Shown: piece by piece, positions 33,659-44,811 of the stretch
How the letters are laid out: each line of letters opens with the position of its first letter
How positions within the stretch are numbered: the stretch's first letter is position 1
From: Psoroptes ovis
Taxonomy: Eukaryota; Arthropoda; Arachnida; Sarcoptiformes; Psoroptidae
DNA length: 64,000 nt
Direction of reading: 5' to 3'
NCBI GenBank assembly: GCA_002943765.1
Contig: PQWQ01000003.1
Span: 372,001-436,000 of the forward strand
The notes under the pieces: model-generated
Told to the model about the DNA's origin: nothing
What the model saw: only the letters and a program-made list of their open reading frames with translations
Database searches by the model: none
Translations under genes and position numbers: made by a program

Positions 33659-36506
33659 TTCGATTATTTTTTTTTTTTTTTTTAATTAGTTGAGATCTAA
33701 ATTTTTTTTAAAAAGGTAAAACAAAGAATTAATTTAGAAACATTGAACATGTGATCACAATCAATTTGACCAAAAAAAAATCGTAAAAGATTCCACTTTT
33801 TTCGAATCAAATCAATTGAAAATCATTGAGAAACAAAACAAAACGAATTAATTACATTTGGAACGGAAAATTTGTTGAAAATATTCGGGTAATTATCAAT
33901 GAATCTTTACAAAATTAACACCGAGAAACAACGTGCCACAACAAATAAAGTTGTATGAAGCGGTTTGCAATGAGCTTTTGGGATGATAATAAAAAGATGT
34001 CTGATGTGTGTTTGTGTGTGTGTTTAACACAATTATAATTGGTTATGATTTTTTTCACTCTTGTTGTTTTTTCAGTTGTTTTTAATGCATTTAGAGGGCA
34101 TTTGATTTGATGATTTTGAAGGAGAAGTTGTATTTTATAATGATTGTATGTATTATAAGCCAATATCGTCACCATTATTCGGTATGCTCGGCTTTTTATC
34201 GGCAAAAAACAAAACTATAAACGCATGCGTCACCTTTTGCACATTACAAAACTATTCACAACCTTTTTTTTTATTTCTATTCAATCATCAATTCATAGAC
34301 AATGTTTGTGAAAAAAAATTGAATTAAATCTTAATTATTAATGTTTAATTAGAAATTTATTGTTATTCATCTACTAAAATTAATAAGCTTTCTTTAAAAG
34401 ATGATTGACACGTGAAAACATTTAAATGACTAATGAATCATGTCGGTTTAAATGCCAATATTTTCAGTTAAACGAAACAAAAGTCAAAACAAAGTTCAAA
34501 TTGATTTGGGTTTTTTTGTTGAATTTTGACGATTAAAAATTGTCAAATGGGGTCGATGATTAATTTGTGATTTTCACCCTTCATTCATTTCATTTAAATC
34601 ATAGTTTATTGTGAAAATGAGTCAGAATTAAAGGAAAATAATTAAATTTTCGAAATTTAAAAATTTTTCAAAATAATCAAAAATGAGCATGCGCATAAAA
34701 TGGTTTACGTTGTTTATGAATAAACTTTTATTTTTATTTATTTATCTATTTTTTTTGCAGGTACATTTTACTACTACAACTAATTTTTGGGTAGTAGCAT
34801 CAAGCAAAGGCGGAAAAAAGCCGAAATTCGTTTTTCTGCACCATTTTTGCGTGCGGCGCTTGCGTAGTTTAAGAATTCGCTAGAAGCAAACGAAGAACCG
34901 AATTAAACAACGCGTCAACATTCTTCGAACCATTAATTCGTAGACGATTCGATTCTCTTCTTTAATTCAGTTTTGATGATTTGCGACATGAAACAGTCTG
35001 AACTGGTTTTATTTCTGGTTTATTTTATTTCATTCAATTCATTCATATTTCAATTAAAGAACAACTACAATCATCATCATCATCATCAGATTTCCCTCCA
35101 ATCCTGATTTATCACATATCGTCGCCATTTGGCCACTAAATATTTTTTGTTTTCTTCCGATCATTATTAGTCAAAAAGTCATTCTCAACGGCGAAGGCGC
35201 CGTTTATATTTTATTGGTGAATAAATGTGTGCGCATCAAGTCTAATTTGTATTTTTTTTTTAATTATTTTGCCGAAAGATAAAAGTTTTTTTTTGGTAAG
35301 GTGTCACCACTTGTACATTTTGCAGGTTTTCTAATTTAATGTTTTCCATTTTTTTTCGCGATATGTCGGAAATTTTAGACATTTTTGAATTTTTAAAGTG
35401 TTCAATTTGTAGGAAGTATTTGTTTGCTGTAGAAAGACTTTGTTGAATTTATTGATTTCGGGTAAGTTTTTGTCTGATGTTTGAAATATGTATCGATCGA
35501 ATTAATTTTCTTCTTTTCCAGTCGTGACACTTGAATGACATTTCGTCTGGGTCATTTTATTGGACAACAAATTAAATGTTAGAAAATATTTGCCGGATAA
35601 TCAAACATATCAATTAATGCATCCAAAGCAAATCCATCCAGAATTTCAATTACGAATTGAATAATAATTGTTAACAATACCAATAAGCGATCGAAACAAT
35701 TGTTCATTGAAAAAATTGTCTAATCTCAATTAATCATACTCATTTGATAAAAATACACAATTCAAATACTAATACTAATTGATTACCCCATAATTCTCAT
35801 TATTATTGATCGATTTTTATCCATTATATATTAAGTTAATCATTTGTTGTTATCAATTATATCGCGATATTATCATATGAAAAAAAATGAAAACATAAAA
35901 TATACAATCATCATTATTATTTTACGATAAAACAAAAAAACAACGATAAATGACAGCAACACCAGCCAGCCAGCTAACCAATTACAATCGGCAAGAATTA
36001 TAAACAAATTTTCCAATATATCAACATTATTATCATTAGTAGTAAAAATTTACATTAAAATAAAACTAATAACAACAACAACAACAACCAACAGAAGAAG
36101 CAATAAAATATATTTGGAAAACTGCAAAAATTAAAATTGCATACAATTTTGATAATAATAATAATAATATCCAGTAAAACTAAAGCATTAGTCGTCATAT
36201 TACGTCGTTCAAATATATATTATTAATATACATTATTTCTCTTCATTCATTCAAATGGGAGAAAAAAAAATCTATTAACGATAACTAATTTTTGCGTCTT
36301 CGTCAGTTCAAATAGTGTTAACAAAAAACAACATTTCTAAATTTAAAAACAGAAAATTATAACATTTTATAACAATTCGCAACAACAACAACATTTGCAT
36401 TTAACATATATATATTTCAATTTGCCGGTACAAATTTTTTAAAGGAAATTTTCTTATAGAAATTAATATCTTACCTTAATAAGAACAAAAAAAAAATATT
36501 GCAAAA
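33659..36506. other. Divergent intergenic region and probable JAZF1-like 5' UTR
   Basis: Lies between ATP synthase c (-) and the JAZF1-like gene (+). A GC-richer patch at about 34,800-34,930 contains AGGCGGAAAAAAGCCG. A plausible 5'-UTR intron runs from a CGG/GTAAGT donor at about 35,460 to a TTTTCCAG acceptor at about 35,521. CAA-rich leader-like sequence precedes the ATG at 36,507. No independent protein-coding gene is supported here. Confidence 0.45.
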
Positions 36507-38299
36507 ATGGCCGTATTCTTATCAAATGTTTGCACTTTTAATTCATGTGGAATCAAATTTTCATCATTGTCCGAGCTGATTCGTCATATTGAAGATCATC
36601 ATTTAGGTTTGTGTCTATTTTTGATTATTTTTCTTTGAAGTTATAAGTCTAAAAATAATTAATTGCCCTCTTTAATTTCCTTATTGTTTCATTATTATAA
36701 ACAATTGCACAGATGTCGATGCATTTGATAATACCCCAATATTAAAACCATATACTAATTGTATACCAATCAGTTATGTTTTAAGGTTAGTTTTTTATTT
36801 CAATTTTATTTTATATTTAAATTCATTTTATTTCTTATTGTTTTTATTTTAGAATATTTTCCAATCAAAATGATGGTAATGACCTGAAGGTTAATAATAA
36901 CAATGAAAATTTAATTGATAGTTCATCGAATCCGATGATGGATAATTTGCATCATCATAATTTCAATCATCATGGTCATCATAATAATCACCATAATCAT
37001 TATGTACGTAAATCAATAAATTCTCCGGCTGCATCATTGAGTACAACACCAACCGGTAATGTGATTTAGAATATCATTTTCTAAGAGAAAAATTTTCTCA
37101 TCAATGTTTTCTATTTATTTAAAATGCAGGTAGTGAACTTGATGATGATACCGGATTTGAAAGTGATTCAGGCCAAAGTTCGATCGATTCATGGGCGAAT
37201 GCTGATTCACAATCAGCAACGTCGAATGCGACCAATGCTTTAACAAAGTAATTGTTTTGTTTATATATTTTGTTATGAAATTATACTAAATAATTTTGCT
37301 GTAATCGAACAATGAAAAAATTGAAAGATTTCATCAAATAATGGGCTCAAATGTTTCATCGCCAACCATATCAATCGATGGCAATTTACCAAATAGTGGA
37401 TCGATGATGAATGGACAACAACAAATGATGCTAAACAATTCAGCAAAATTATTGATGAATAATGGTAAAAATGGCGATGAAAAACGAATATTTCATTGTA
37501 ATGTACCAGGTTGTACCAAACAGTATCGTACTGCAAACAGTTTGAGCCATCATCGCAAATCTGCACATGGCAATATCCTTAATAACAATCATAAGGATAA
37601 TAGTATTGTCATAAATGGTCATCAACATTATCCGCTGATGACCAAAACAACACTGTTCGATGAAAAGTAAAATTTATCGATTCTTAAACATAAACTCAAT
37701 AATTATCACCTTTTTTCTCATATGACAGCAACAAAAAAATTTATCGTTGTATGTGTGGAAAAATTTACAAAACTAGTCATGGTCTTAAAAGCCATCAAAA
37801 TACACATCATTCATTTAATATAATACATCATAATGATAATCAGCAGCAGCAGCATCAGATGCATGATTCAGAAATGACAGCATCACTATTACATGGAAAA
37901 ACATCGGACACGCAAACTTCTGCTGAAATAAATTCCAATTTATCATCAGCCAGTAATAATAATTATGGTTTACAATTATCATCAATAAAAGCTGAATTAT
38001 CATCATCAACACCATCATCAAGAAAATCATCCAATTCGAATAAAATTATCACCACTAATCCAAATTGTACACCAATGACAACATTATCAACTGTTCATCA
38101 TTTTAATCAAAATGATTTGATACCAGATCAAAGTTGTCCACCTGTTTCGGTAAATGTCGAAGTGACAAGTGAAATACCACAACCAAAATCTAATTTTTTA
38201 GCAAAAAGTCCACAACAACAACAACAACAACCACCACCAATATTATCGGCGCCAACATTACAACAACATCTACTTAGTCCTGTTATACCTAAAAATTAG
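36507..38299 (+). CDS. JAZF1: JAZF1-like C2H2 zinc-finger protein
   Basis: Six exons (36,507-36,606; 36,713-36,785; 36,853-37,055; 37,130-37,247; 37,328-37,666; 37,729-38,299) encode about 467 residues; human JAZF1 has 243. Domain order matches JAZF1: an N-terminal C2H2 finger (CTFNSCGIKF then HIEDHH), the LKPYTNCIPISYVLR linker, a TPTGSELDDD acidic block, a second finger (FHCNVPGCTKQYRTANSLSHH) and a third (YRCMCGKIYKTSHGLKSH). The protein is longer because of Asn/His/Ser/Gln-rich inserts and a Pro/Gln-rich tail. JAZF1 is a nuclear cofactor associated with NuA4/TIP60 and TR4 in vertebrates; the role here is inferred from homology. A MITE lies 484 bp past the stop. Confidence 0.88.
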
Positions 38300-39500
38300 C
38301 CATTTATCAATTATATTTGAGTGTGATTTGCATAATAATTGTAATTTTCATTAATGTATATCGTCCAGAAAAATTGAAACAGGCAAATTGATTACTTAAA
38401 AATTATGATAGTGTCATTTGGTAAAAAAAAATCGCATCAAAAACATTGAAATTATATCATTATATTAATGTAAATGATGTCAAGATTCCTCCTGATAGCA
38501 ATCAACAAAAATTTTTTTACCTGTGATAATATTCTTCTTCATTACAATTATTGTATGATTATCAAATCGTAATCTGTTAATAACCATCAATACTTGAAAT
38601 CAAAACAAGAAAAATTTGAACAGCAATTAATTTTCACCTGTGTGTTGTATTGTAAGTCTGTGTGTGTAATTGTAACTGTAATTGTTGTGCATATATAATA
38701 ATTTGTGTATTTAAGCTGAATAACTCTTTAAAATTGTAGTGAAAAAAATAAAAATTTTGAAATTTAAAAAAAAACAAAAATATTAGGCTGTCCGAAAAGT
38801 TCATTCCGATTAATCACAATAGAGTTGCTCATTGAAAATCGGCCATAACCTTCCGGACAGTCTAATATTTAAAATATCTTTCTCCGGTAGATAAAAAATT
38901 ATGGATATAACAAATTTGGACTAAACTAAAAATAAACATGGACCTTTTTGGCTTTGATAAGACATGAGCGGAAATTTGTAATGTTTTATCAAATCAAATG
39001 GAAAAAGTTGATAAAACACTAATGGAATAATCATTGAATAATACGAATGATTCCATGATTATTATATAGAATTAACTTACGTACATTTGACATTTCCTTT
39101 TGCAGTTTTGTTCATTGAAATTCGTTACAATATTTTCTGATATTTCAGAAGAACAAAACAGGAAAAAATATGTGCTGATAACGATGAAAAGCAGAAGCAA
39201 TCATTGATTGTTGAAATTGAAAATGATATAGAATTTCGTCGTCGTTGTTGCTGGTTGGTTGATTTGTAACCATTTTTTTCGTGATTTAGTAAATAATAAT
39301 AATATCAAATAGATTATTTTGGTTTTTCGAGGCCTTGTTGGCATTTTTTCAATTTTTAAAATTCATTGATCCAATCAGTAATCGTTTGAATTGAAGAATC
39401 GTATGTTCAAGAATCAATTCCAAAATAGATTTTTCCTTGGGGTCGAAACCTTTCAAAATTATTTTTTTCGGATGCAATAAAAATAAATGAAGAATTGAAA
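38300..39500. other. 3' flank of the JAZF1-like gene, intergenic
   Basis: Contains an AATAAAAATTTTG poly(A)-like signal near 38,748, MITE copy 15, and the short upstream region of the tetraspanin gene. No other feature supported. Confidence 0.55.
38783..38865 (-). mobile_element. Mariner-type mini-MITE, subfamily A, copy 15
   Basis: TTAGGCTGTCCGAAAAGTTC at the left and CCTTCCGGACAGTCTAA at the right, with reverse core GAAAATCGGCC. Flanked by AAATAT and TATTTAAA. This is the only copy found inside the gene-dense half. It lies just beyond a probable poly(A) signal of the JAZF1-like gene. Confidence 0.88.
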
Positions 39501-40267
39501 ATGTGTGGTGGATTCACCTGTACAAAAAATTCGCTCAAAGCGTTAAATCTTCTTTATATTGTAATGATTATTTTTGATTAATGAATGATTGATTAATTGA
39601 TTTTTATTTATTCAATCAATCAATCGATTAGGTTGTATCATTCATACTGATAGCTGTTGCAACATATGGTAAAACTATTGTACAAATAACTGATATTTCA
39701 ATTATTGAAGGTATTTTTGTTTGTGGTATTTTCCTATTTCTATTATCATTACTCGGTTTAGTTGGAACGGCTAAACATAATCAAGTTATGTTATTTTTTG
39801 TAAGTCGATCAGTTTGTTTGTCGAATAGTTTTTAATTTTTTTTTCAAATTTTATTGAATCAGTATATGGTCATATTATTCATGTTGTTCATCACACAATT
39901 CAGTATCGCTTGTGCTTGTTTAGCATTCAACAATGATGAACAACGTGAATTAGCCGAAAAAGAATGGCAATCATCTACGGTTGAAAATCATCAACAATTA
40001 CAACGAATATTCGATTGTTGTGGTTTTAATGAATCAAAAGAGAATAAAAATTCGGATTATTGCCCGAATGTTGATTGTTGTCAAGCGAATGATTGTCAAC
40101 AATGTTCAGATTGTGCAACGAAAATATCAAATGCAATCAATGATGTATTGAAAATTGCCGGTGCAACCGGTATGTTTTTTAGTTTTACCGAATTTTTAGG
40201 TGTTTGGTTAACGATACGTTATCGTAATCAAAAAAATCCACGTTCAGATCCGAATGTTTTTCTTTGA
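39501..40267 (+). CDS. TSPAN31: Tetraspanin-31/13 family protein
   Basis: Three exons (39,501-39,560; 39,632-39,799; 39,863-40,267) give 210 residues, the same length as human TSPAN31. Four membrane helices are visible: about residues 15-33, 45-65, 75-95 and 170-190. The MCGGFTCTKNSLKALNLLY start is nearly that of TSPAN31/13, and FSFTEFLGVWLTIRYRNQK is the family C-terminus. The large extracellular loop has the CCG motif (FDCCGFNE) plus further cysteines (VDCCQ, CQQCSDC). Such proteins organise membrane microdomains. The intron phases and compact length leave little doubt about the family; TSPAN31 versus TSPAN13 is unresolved. Confidence 0.93.
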
Positions 40268-40494
40268 AACATTATTGTCAAGATGAAAATGTTGAAAAAA
40301 AGCACAAATCAATCAACTTATTGATATCATCATTATTTTTATTTGATTTGAATCATCAATTTTTGTTATTTTTATTTATTTGAAAAACTTGATCTAATAA
40401 AACTACAATCGAATGATATATTTTTTTTTGGAATAAAAAACGATATTTGTAATTGCAATAATTTCCCATGATTATTCAATAATTTTCCATTAAT

Positions 40495-41319
40495 TCAAGG
40501 CTGTAATGAATTTTCCAAATCATTTCCATCTACATCTCTCCAATATGGATATTTCATCGATGCATCGGTGAATGGTTTACCGGTAAACTGTTCGACACAC
40601 TTTACGATCAATGGTAATAAATTATCATACAATAATTGTCCACCATAACGTGATAAATGTAGGCCATCGTTGAAAAAATCACCCATCTTGTCGCTGGGAT
40701 CAATCGAATCAAATATTTGATATAAATCCAGCAATATGACTTGCATTTCGCTCGATATTTGTCGACAAACATTAACATATTTAGTCAAATCATTCTGCCA
40801 TGTTTCCGGAATGATTGGTCGATTTTGTTCGATTGACCATTGTTGAAATGCTTTTTGATCCATTGTTGGTGGTGTGATTAATATTATTTTATCCTTGCTG
40901 ACACCAATCGATACAAGATGATTTATCATTTCGATTAGATTAGTATGATATTCATCAAGAGGTACATTTTGCCCGGTAACACTTGTCGCAGGTACTGAAT
41001 CATTAGAACCAAGCAATATTGTAACGCATACAATTTCATTCGGATTAAATTGTTGAAATATTTGCGGCATAATCATACGGCACCATCGTGTATTGTAGCC
41101 GGAAAAACCACGTGGTATGACATCACAAACTCTTTTGAGAATTCATATGTTTAAAGGACAAAAAAAACCAGTTAATGGGACAAACCTTTGAAATTTATTG
41201 GCCAACAATGCTCCCCAACAACCATTATTCGGATCAAAACTACGTTGTGTATGTGAATCACCGAAAAGAATAATCTTTGGCCATAAATATTTCGTAAGGG
41301 TGTTGTTTGCTTTATTCAT
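40495..41319 (-). CDS. IAH1: Isoamyl acetate-hydrolysing esterase 1 homologue (SGNH/GDSL hydrolase)
   Basis: Two exons (41,186-41,319 and 40,495-41,131) encode about 256 residues; human IAH1 has 248. SGNH block I is present as ILFGDSHTQRSF with the nucleophile Ser. Block II is RGFSGYNTRW, block III LLGSNDSVPATS carries the conserved Asn, and block V DGLHLSRYG supplies the catalytic Asp and His. The C-terminus LPLIVKCVEQF...YPYWRDVDGND matches IAH1. The yeast enzyme hydrolyses short-chain acetate esters; the animal substrate is uncertain. The gene converges on TSPAN31 (227 bp between stops) and its 5' end faces the 3' end of POLE3. Confidence 0.92.
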
Positions 41320-41576
41320 ATTTTTTTATTCAATAATTAAACAGGATTATCACATTTTAATTGAGATAAAGTAATCAAAATTCATTGAAGATTCACATCT
41401 TAATTGAGGTTCTAACATCTTCGTCAGGTGGCGCTTTTGAATATTTAAAATTTTTAAAATGAATAAAATGATTTACAAATAATTAAATGAATGAATAAAT
41501 TTTATGCATTTCCAAATAATTATGACAATAAATTATAATACAATAAAACAAGATAAAGATATCAACAATTGATTTA

Positions 41577-42091
41577 TCAATCAAATTGTTCATATTCTTC
41601 ATTATCATTGGTTATAATTTCAACTTCCATTTCATCAACCGAAATTGCTGTCGGTTTATTATTATCGTCATTATTATTTATATTTTCATTTGATTCTTCT
41701 GAATTTGATAATTTTTTTTCACTTAAACGTAACTTTTTCAATTGTTGTTTTTCATCCAAATAATTTTGATGCCAACTAATCAAACGAGGTATCAAATGAT
41801 CAAAACCATAAAACGATATAGCACTAATAATATCTTGTGATTGTATCGTCCGACGATTATTTTCATTAGCAATTTCATTTGCACGTGTTGATGAATATAG
41901 TATGAATAAATGTGCAGCACGTGCTAATGCTTTAATATAATCTTGTTCGACTGTCACTAGAAAAACAAACCTTAGAAAATTTTAAAAATTTCAAAGTAAA
42001 CTTGAATACCTGTAGATTCATCTGGTAACGATTCGGCAATGATTTTCGTTACAACATTTAATGGTATGGTAAATTCTGAATTACCAGCCAT
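41577..42091 (-). CDS. POLE3: DNA polymerase epsilon subunit 3 / CHRAC histone-fold protein
   Basis: Two exons (42,010-42,091 and 41,577-41,956) encode 153 residues, against 147 in human POLE3. The H2B-like histone fold spans about residues 8-95: FTIPLNVVTKIIAESLPDE, then IKALARAAHLFILYSSTRANEIA, NNRRTIQSQDIISAISFYGFDHLI. It is followed by the charged Lys/Asp/Glu-rich tail typical of POLE3. With POLE4 it forms the non-catalytic dimer of DNA polymerase epsilon, and with CHRAC1 the CHRAC remodelling complex. The gene is divergently transcribed from its neighbour at 42,384, with 292 bp between start codons. Confidence 0.9.
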
Positions 42092-42197
42092 ATTGATGAT
42101 TTAATTTGATGATTGAATTTAAATGATTAAAAAAAAGCGCGTACTTCAAGGGTTAAATGCTGCGTTAATTCAAAAAAATCGAAAATTTCCATGCAAC

Positions 42198-42205
42198 TAT
42201 CGATA
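42198..42205. promoter_or_regulatory. DRE (DREF-type) motif in a divergent promoter
   Basis: A perfect TATCGATA palindrome lies between the start codons of POLE3 (42,091, -) and the small mitochondrial gene (42,384, +). A second near-copy, ATCGATAG, is at 42,223-42,230. TATCGATA is the insect core-promoter element bound by DREF at replication and housekeeping genes. Use in this organism is inferred. Confidence 0.45.
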
Positions 42206-42383
42206 TAATTATAAATAAGAGAATCGATAGCTTCGTTCATCGAATGCAATCAGAGTGAAGGGCATAAGCAAAACACCGAAAAACAGATTTAAGGACTCAT
42301 TTCTTCGATTTTGTTTTCTGTTCGTTTAATTGCTTATTTTCCAGCTAAATTTCATTCAAAAATCAACAAAATTCAATCCAAAA

Positions 42384-42701
42384 ATGGTTTCAGCAAGTGC
42401 TTCAAGATTATTGACACGTTTACGTTTATCACGTGCTCTACAACGTCGTAACATGTCCAGCCATGATGTGCCCGAACCATATCGACATTTAGTGCGGCCA
42501 AACATGGACATTGGTTATCCAGTACCGAATAAACTTTATTCAGAAGCATATGCTGAACGTCAAGCTAAATATAATAAATTTCTTGGATTATCATTTTTAT
42601 TTTTCCTTTCAGCCGTTGGTTATTGTTCAATGAATGATACATTTGGTTATTTATCACCACCACCTCGTAAAGTTAATTTACCATTGGATCAACTTCAATA
42701 A
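42384..42701 (+). CDS. Small probable mitochondrial single-pass membrane protein (deltamethrin-resistance prag01-like)
   Basis: Single exon, 105 residues. The N-terminus (SASASRLLTRLRLSRALQRR) is rich in Arg and Ser and lacks acidic residues, as in a mitochondrial presequence. Then come a conserved-looking PVPNKLYSEAYAERQAKYNK block, one hydrophobic segment (FLGLSFLFFLSAVGY) and a short Pro-rich tail (LSPPPRK). The pattern of a PVP motif, Tyr-Asn, one membrane helix and a PPP tail resembles the short arthropod domain named after prag01, and also resembles small respiratory-chain accessory subunits. I cannot separate these by eye. The ATG at 42,384 is the first in frame that gives the presequence. 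It shares a divergent promoter with POLE3. Confidence 0.5.
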   Translation: MVSASASRLLTRLRLSRALQRRNMSSHDVPEPYRHLVRPNMDIGYPVPNKLYSEAYAERQAKYNKFLGLSFLFFLSAVGYCSMNDTFGYLSPPPRKVNLPLDQLQ

Positions 42702-42996
42702 TTTTGGGTAATTTGATAATGAATAAAATGAGAAGATTTGAACTCTTTGAAAGGTTATAGTCATTTGAACAATGAATTTGAATCTAATTATTTGAAATGC
42801 AATTATGAATTTTTAGCAAAAAAATTTGAAAATGAAATAAAATTTATTAATAATTATTAAAAAAATAATTTGAACAAAACAAAAAGAACAACAAAGAAAT
42901 ATATAGATCATTTTTTTATAACAGAAAAAGAAAAAATTGGTCAAAATTTGTCAATCAGGTCGATTTGAAGGTGATTTGAACATAAAAAATATTTGT

Positions 42997-44811
42997 CTAA
43001 TTGCAATCTTTATGTAATAATAATTCATTTTTCAGTCTTGTCACTTCTTTGTACAGAGAATCGATTATATTCTGTGAGAGAAAGAGTTAAGAAAATGGAT
43101 TAATTCATTGAAATTAACTCATCGAAATGAATTCAATTGATTTCAAACAACAACATACATTCAATTGACGATTTTGATGTTCATATTTTTCCACACGATT
43201 TTTTAGTTCATCAATTTCTTTCTTTTTCTTCAAACGACAACGCATCGCTGCTGCACGATTACGTTCCAGCGATAATCGCTTTTTCTCTTTCGAATCTTCT
43301 TCGGTTGCTTGTTTACTTTTACGACCGGGTTTTGCACGTGGCGGTAATGCTGCTTCGGTTTGTTTGATTTTATTAATTAATTCATCCATTGTTTTTTCTT
43401 TTCTTTTCGATGTTGTTGTTGTCGGTCGTTGTTGATATTGTTGAGATGGTGATGGCGATGGTTTAGGTATCATAATCATTTGATTATCATTTGTCGATAT
43501 TATTGTACCATTCAATATATCATTGTATGCGATTGATGATGATAATGATGATGATGTTGTTGATAAATTACTTTGATTTGAATTCGTATTCAAATCGATC
43601 ATCAATGATGGTGCTTGTGTTTTTGGTAAAATTTTTGCATAATTTTTTGTAATTGTTGGTTTCAATATGTTTGAAGATATTTCACAAGATTGTTGCTGTT
43701 GAGATGATGAAACTATAAAATTATTATTATCATGAGAATCGAAAAAATTTATTTGAGAATCAATGGTTGAATTAGAAGACGATAAAGAATTAGGCGCTAT
43801 CGGTAAATTGGTAGGCAATGTTGTCAGTCCATTTATTTGAGGTATAATGTTCGCTGCTGCTGCTGCTACTGCTGCTGATGGTGTAGATGTCAACTTGATA
43901 GCTGAATATTCATTATTAGCACTATTATTACAATCACCACCAATTTCAGTTATAAGTCTTTTACGTTTTTTATTTAATAAATTTGTCAATTGTATTTGAT
44001 CATCATTATCATTTGAAAGATTATCATTATTATTATTATTATTGGCACTTTCAAGTATCACCGGTGCTGAACGTATTTTTGTATCATTCAAATCTTTGAA
44101 TGAAGGTGGCGGACATATTACTGATACTAAATTTGACCTTTTAATAGGATTGATTGGTTGATTTTGTTTTGAATTTTGATTATTATTTGTATCATTATAG
44201 CTATCATCACTATTTGTTGTAACCGTATTGATTTCTTGATTTATTTGAGTGTAATTATTATTATTATCATCGATATTATCATTTCTTAAGGTCGGTTGTA
44301 ACGGTTGATGCTTTTCACTGATTATTTCCAAATTTTTAGAGTCATCACATTCATTATTCGCCGGGATCAGATTATTATTTGTATCGGATATATGATTGAT
44401 ATCATTATCATGATTTTGAATCATAGATTCTTCGGAAACAATTTCACTTTCCAATATCAATGTTGTTATTTGTGCTGTCGTTATTGTAGTCGATGAATCG
44501 ACAATACTATTACCAATTCCACCAGTGACAAGATCATTACTAATATCAGGTATAATTGTAGGATTAAAGGCTGTATCTGGTTGTATTAATGGCGTATTCA
44601 ACGGTGATTGATGATTATATTGTCCATTAGTTGTCACCGTTGATGATGATGATGTTGTCGATGTTATCGATTTCGATATAAGCTGATTATCGATTAATTT
44701 CGTTTGATTTTGTTTCAATGCCAAAGCGAATTCTCTATCGAATGGATTTTTATGTCCACTTGAATAGACAATATTTGAATGATTGTGTATGTTTGGTGCT
44801 AAATTCATCAT
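42997..44811 (-). CDS. Atf-2: ATF-2/ATF-7/CREB5-type bZIP transcription factor
   Basis: Two exons (43,159-44,811 and 42,997-43,071), joined in frame, encode 575 residues. The basic region (KKRLSLERNRAAAMRCRLKKKKEIDEL) is followed by a leucine zipper that continues into the last exon (NIIDSLYKEVTRLKNELLLHKDC). The ending LLLHKDC is the signature end of the ATF-2 zipper. The N-terminal segment NPFDREFALALKQ resembles the ATF-2 SPFENEF block. The middle is a long Asn/Ser/Gln/Thr-rich, probably disordered region. The N-terminal C2H2 finger and the TPTP phosphorylation motif of vertebrate ATF-2 are not visible. TGA lies directly before the first ATG, so upstream coding exons would have to splice inside the present ORF. 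ATF-2 factors are targets of p38/JNK. Confidence 0.88.

Noticed and set aside
34683..34883. A 66-codon plus-strand open frame with a hydrophobic start, ahead of the JAZF1-like gene
   Set aside because: No family match, and it spans a likely splice acceptor; better explained as leader or promoter sequence.
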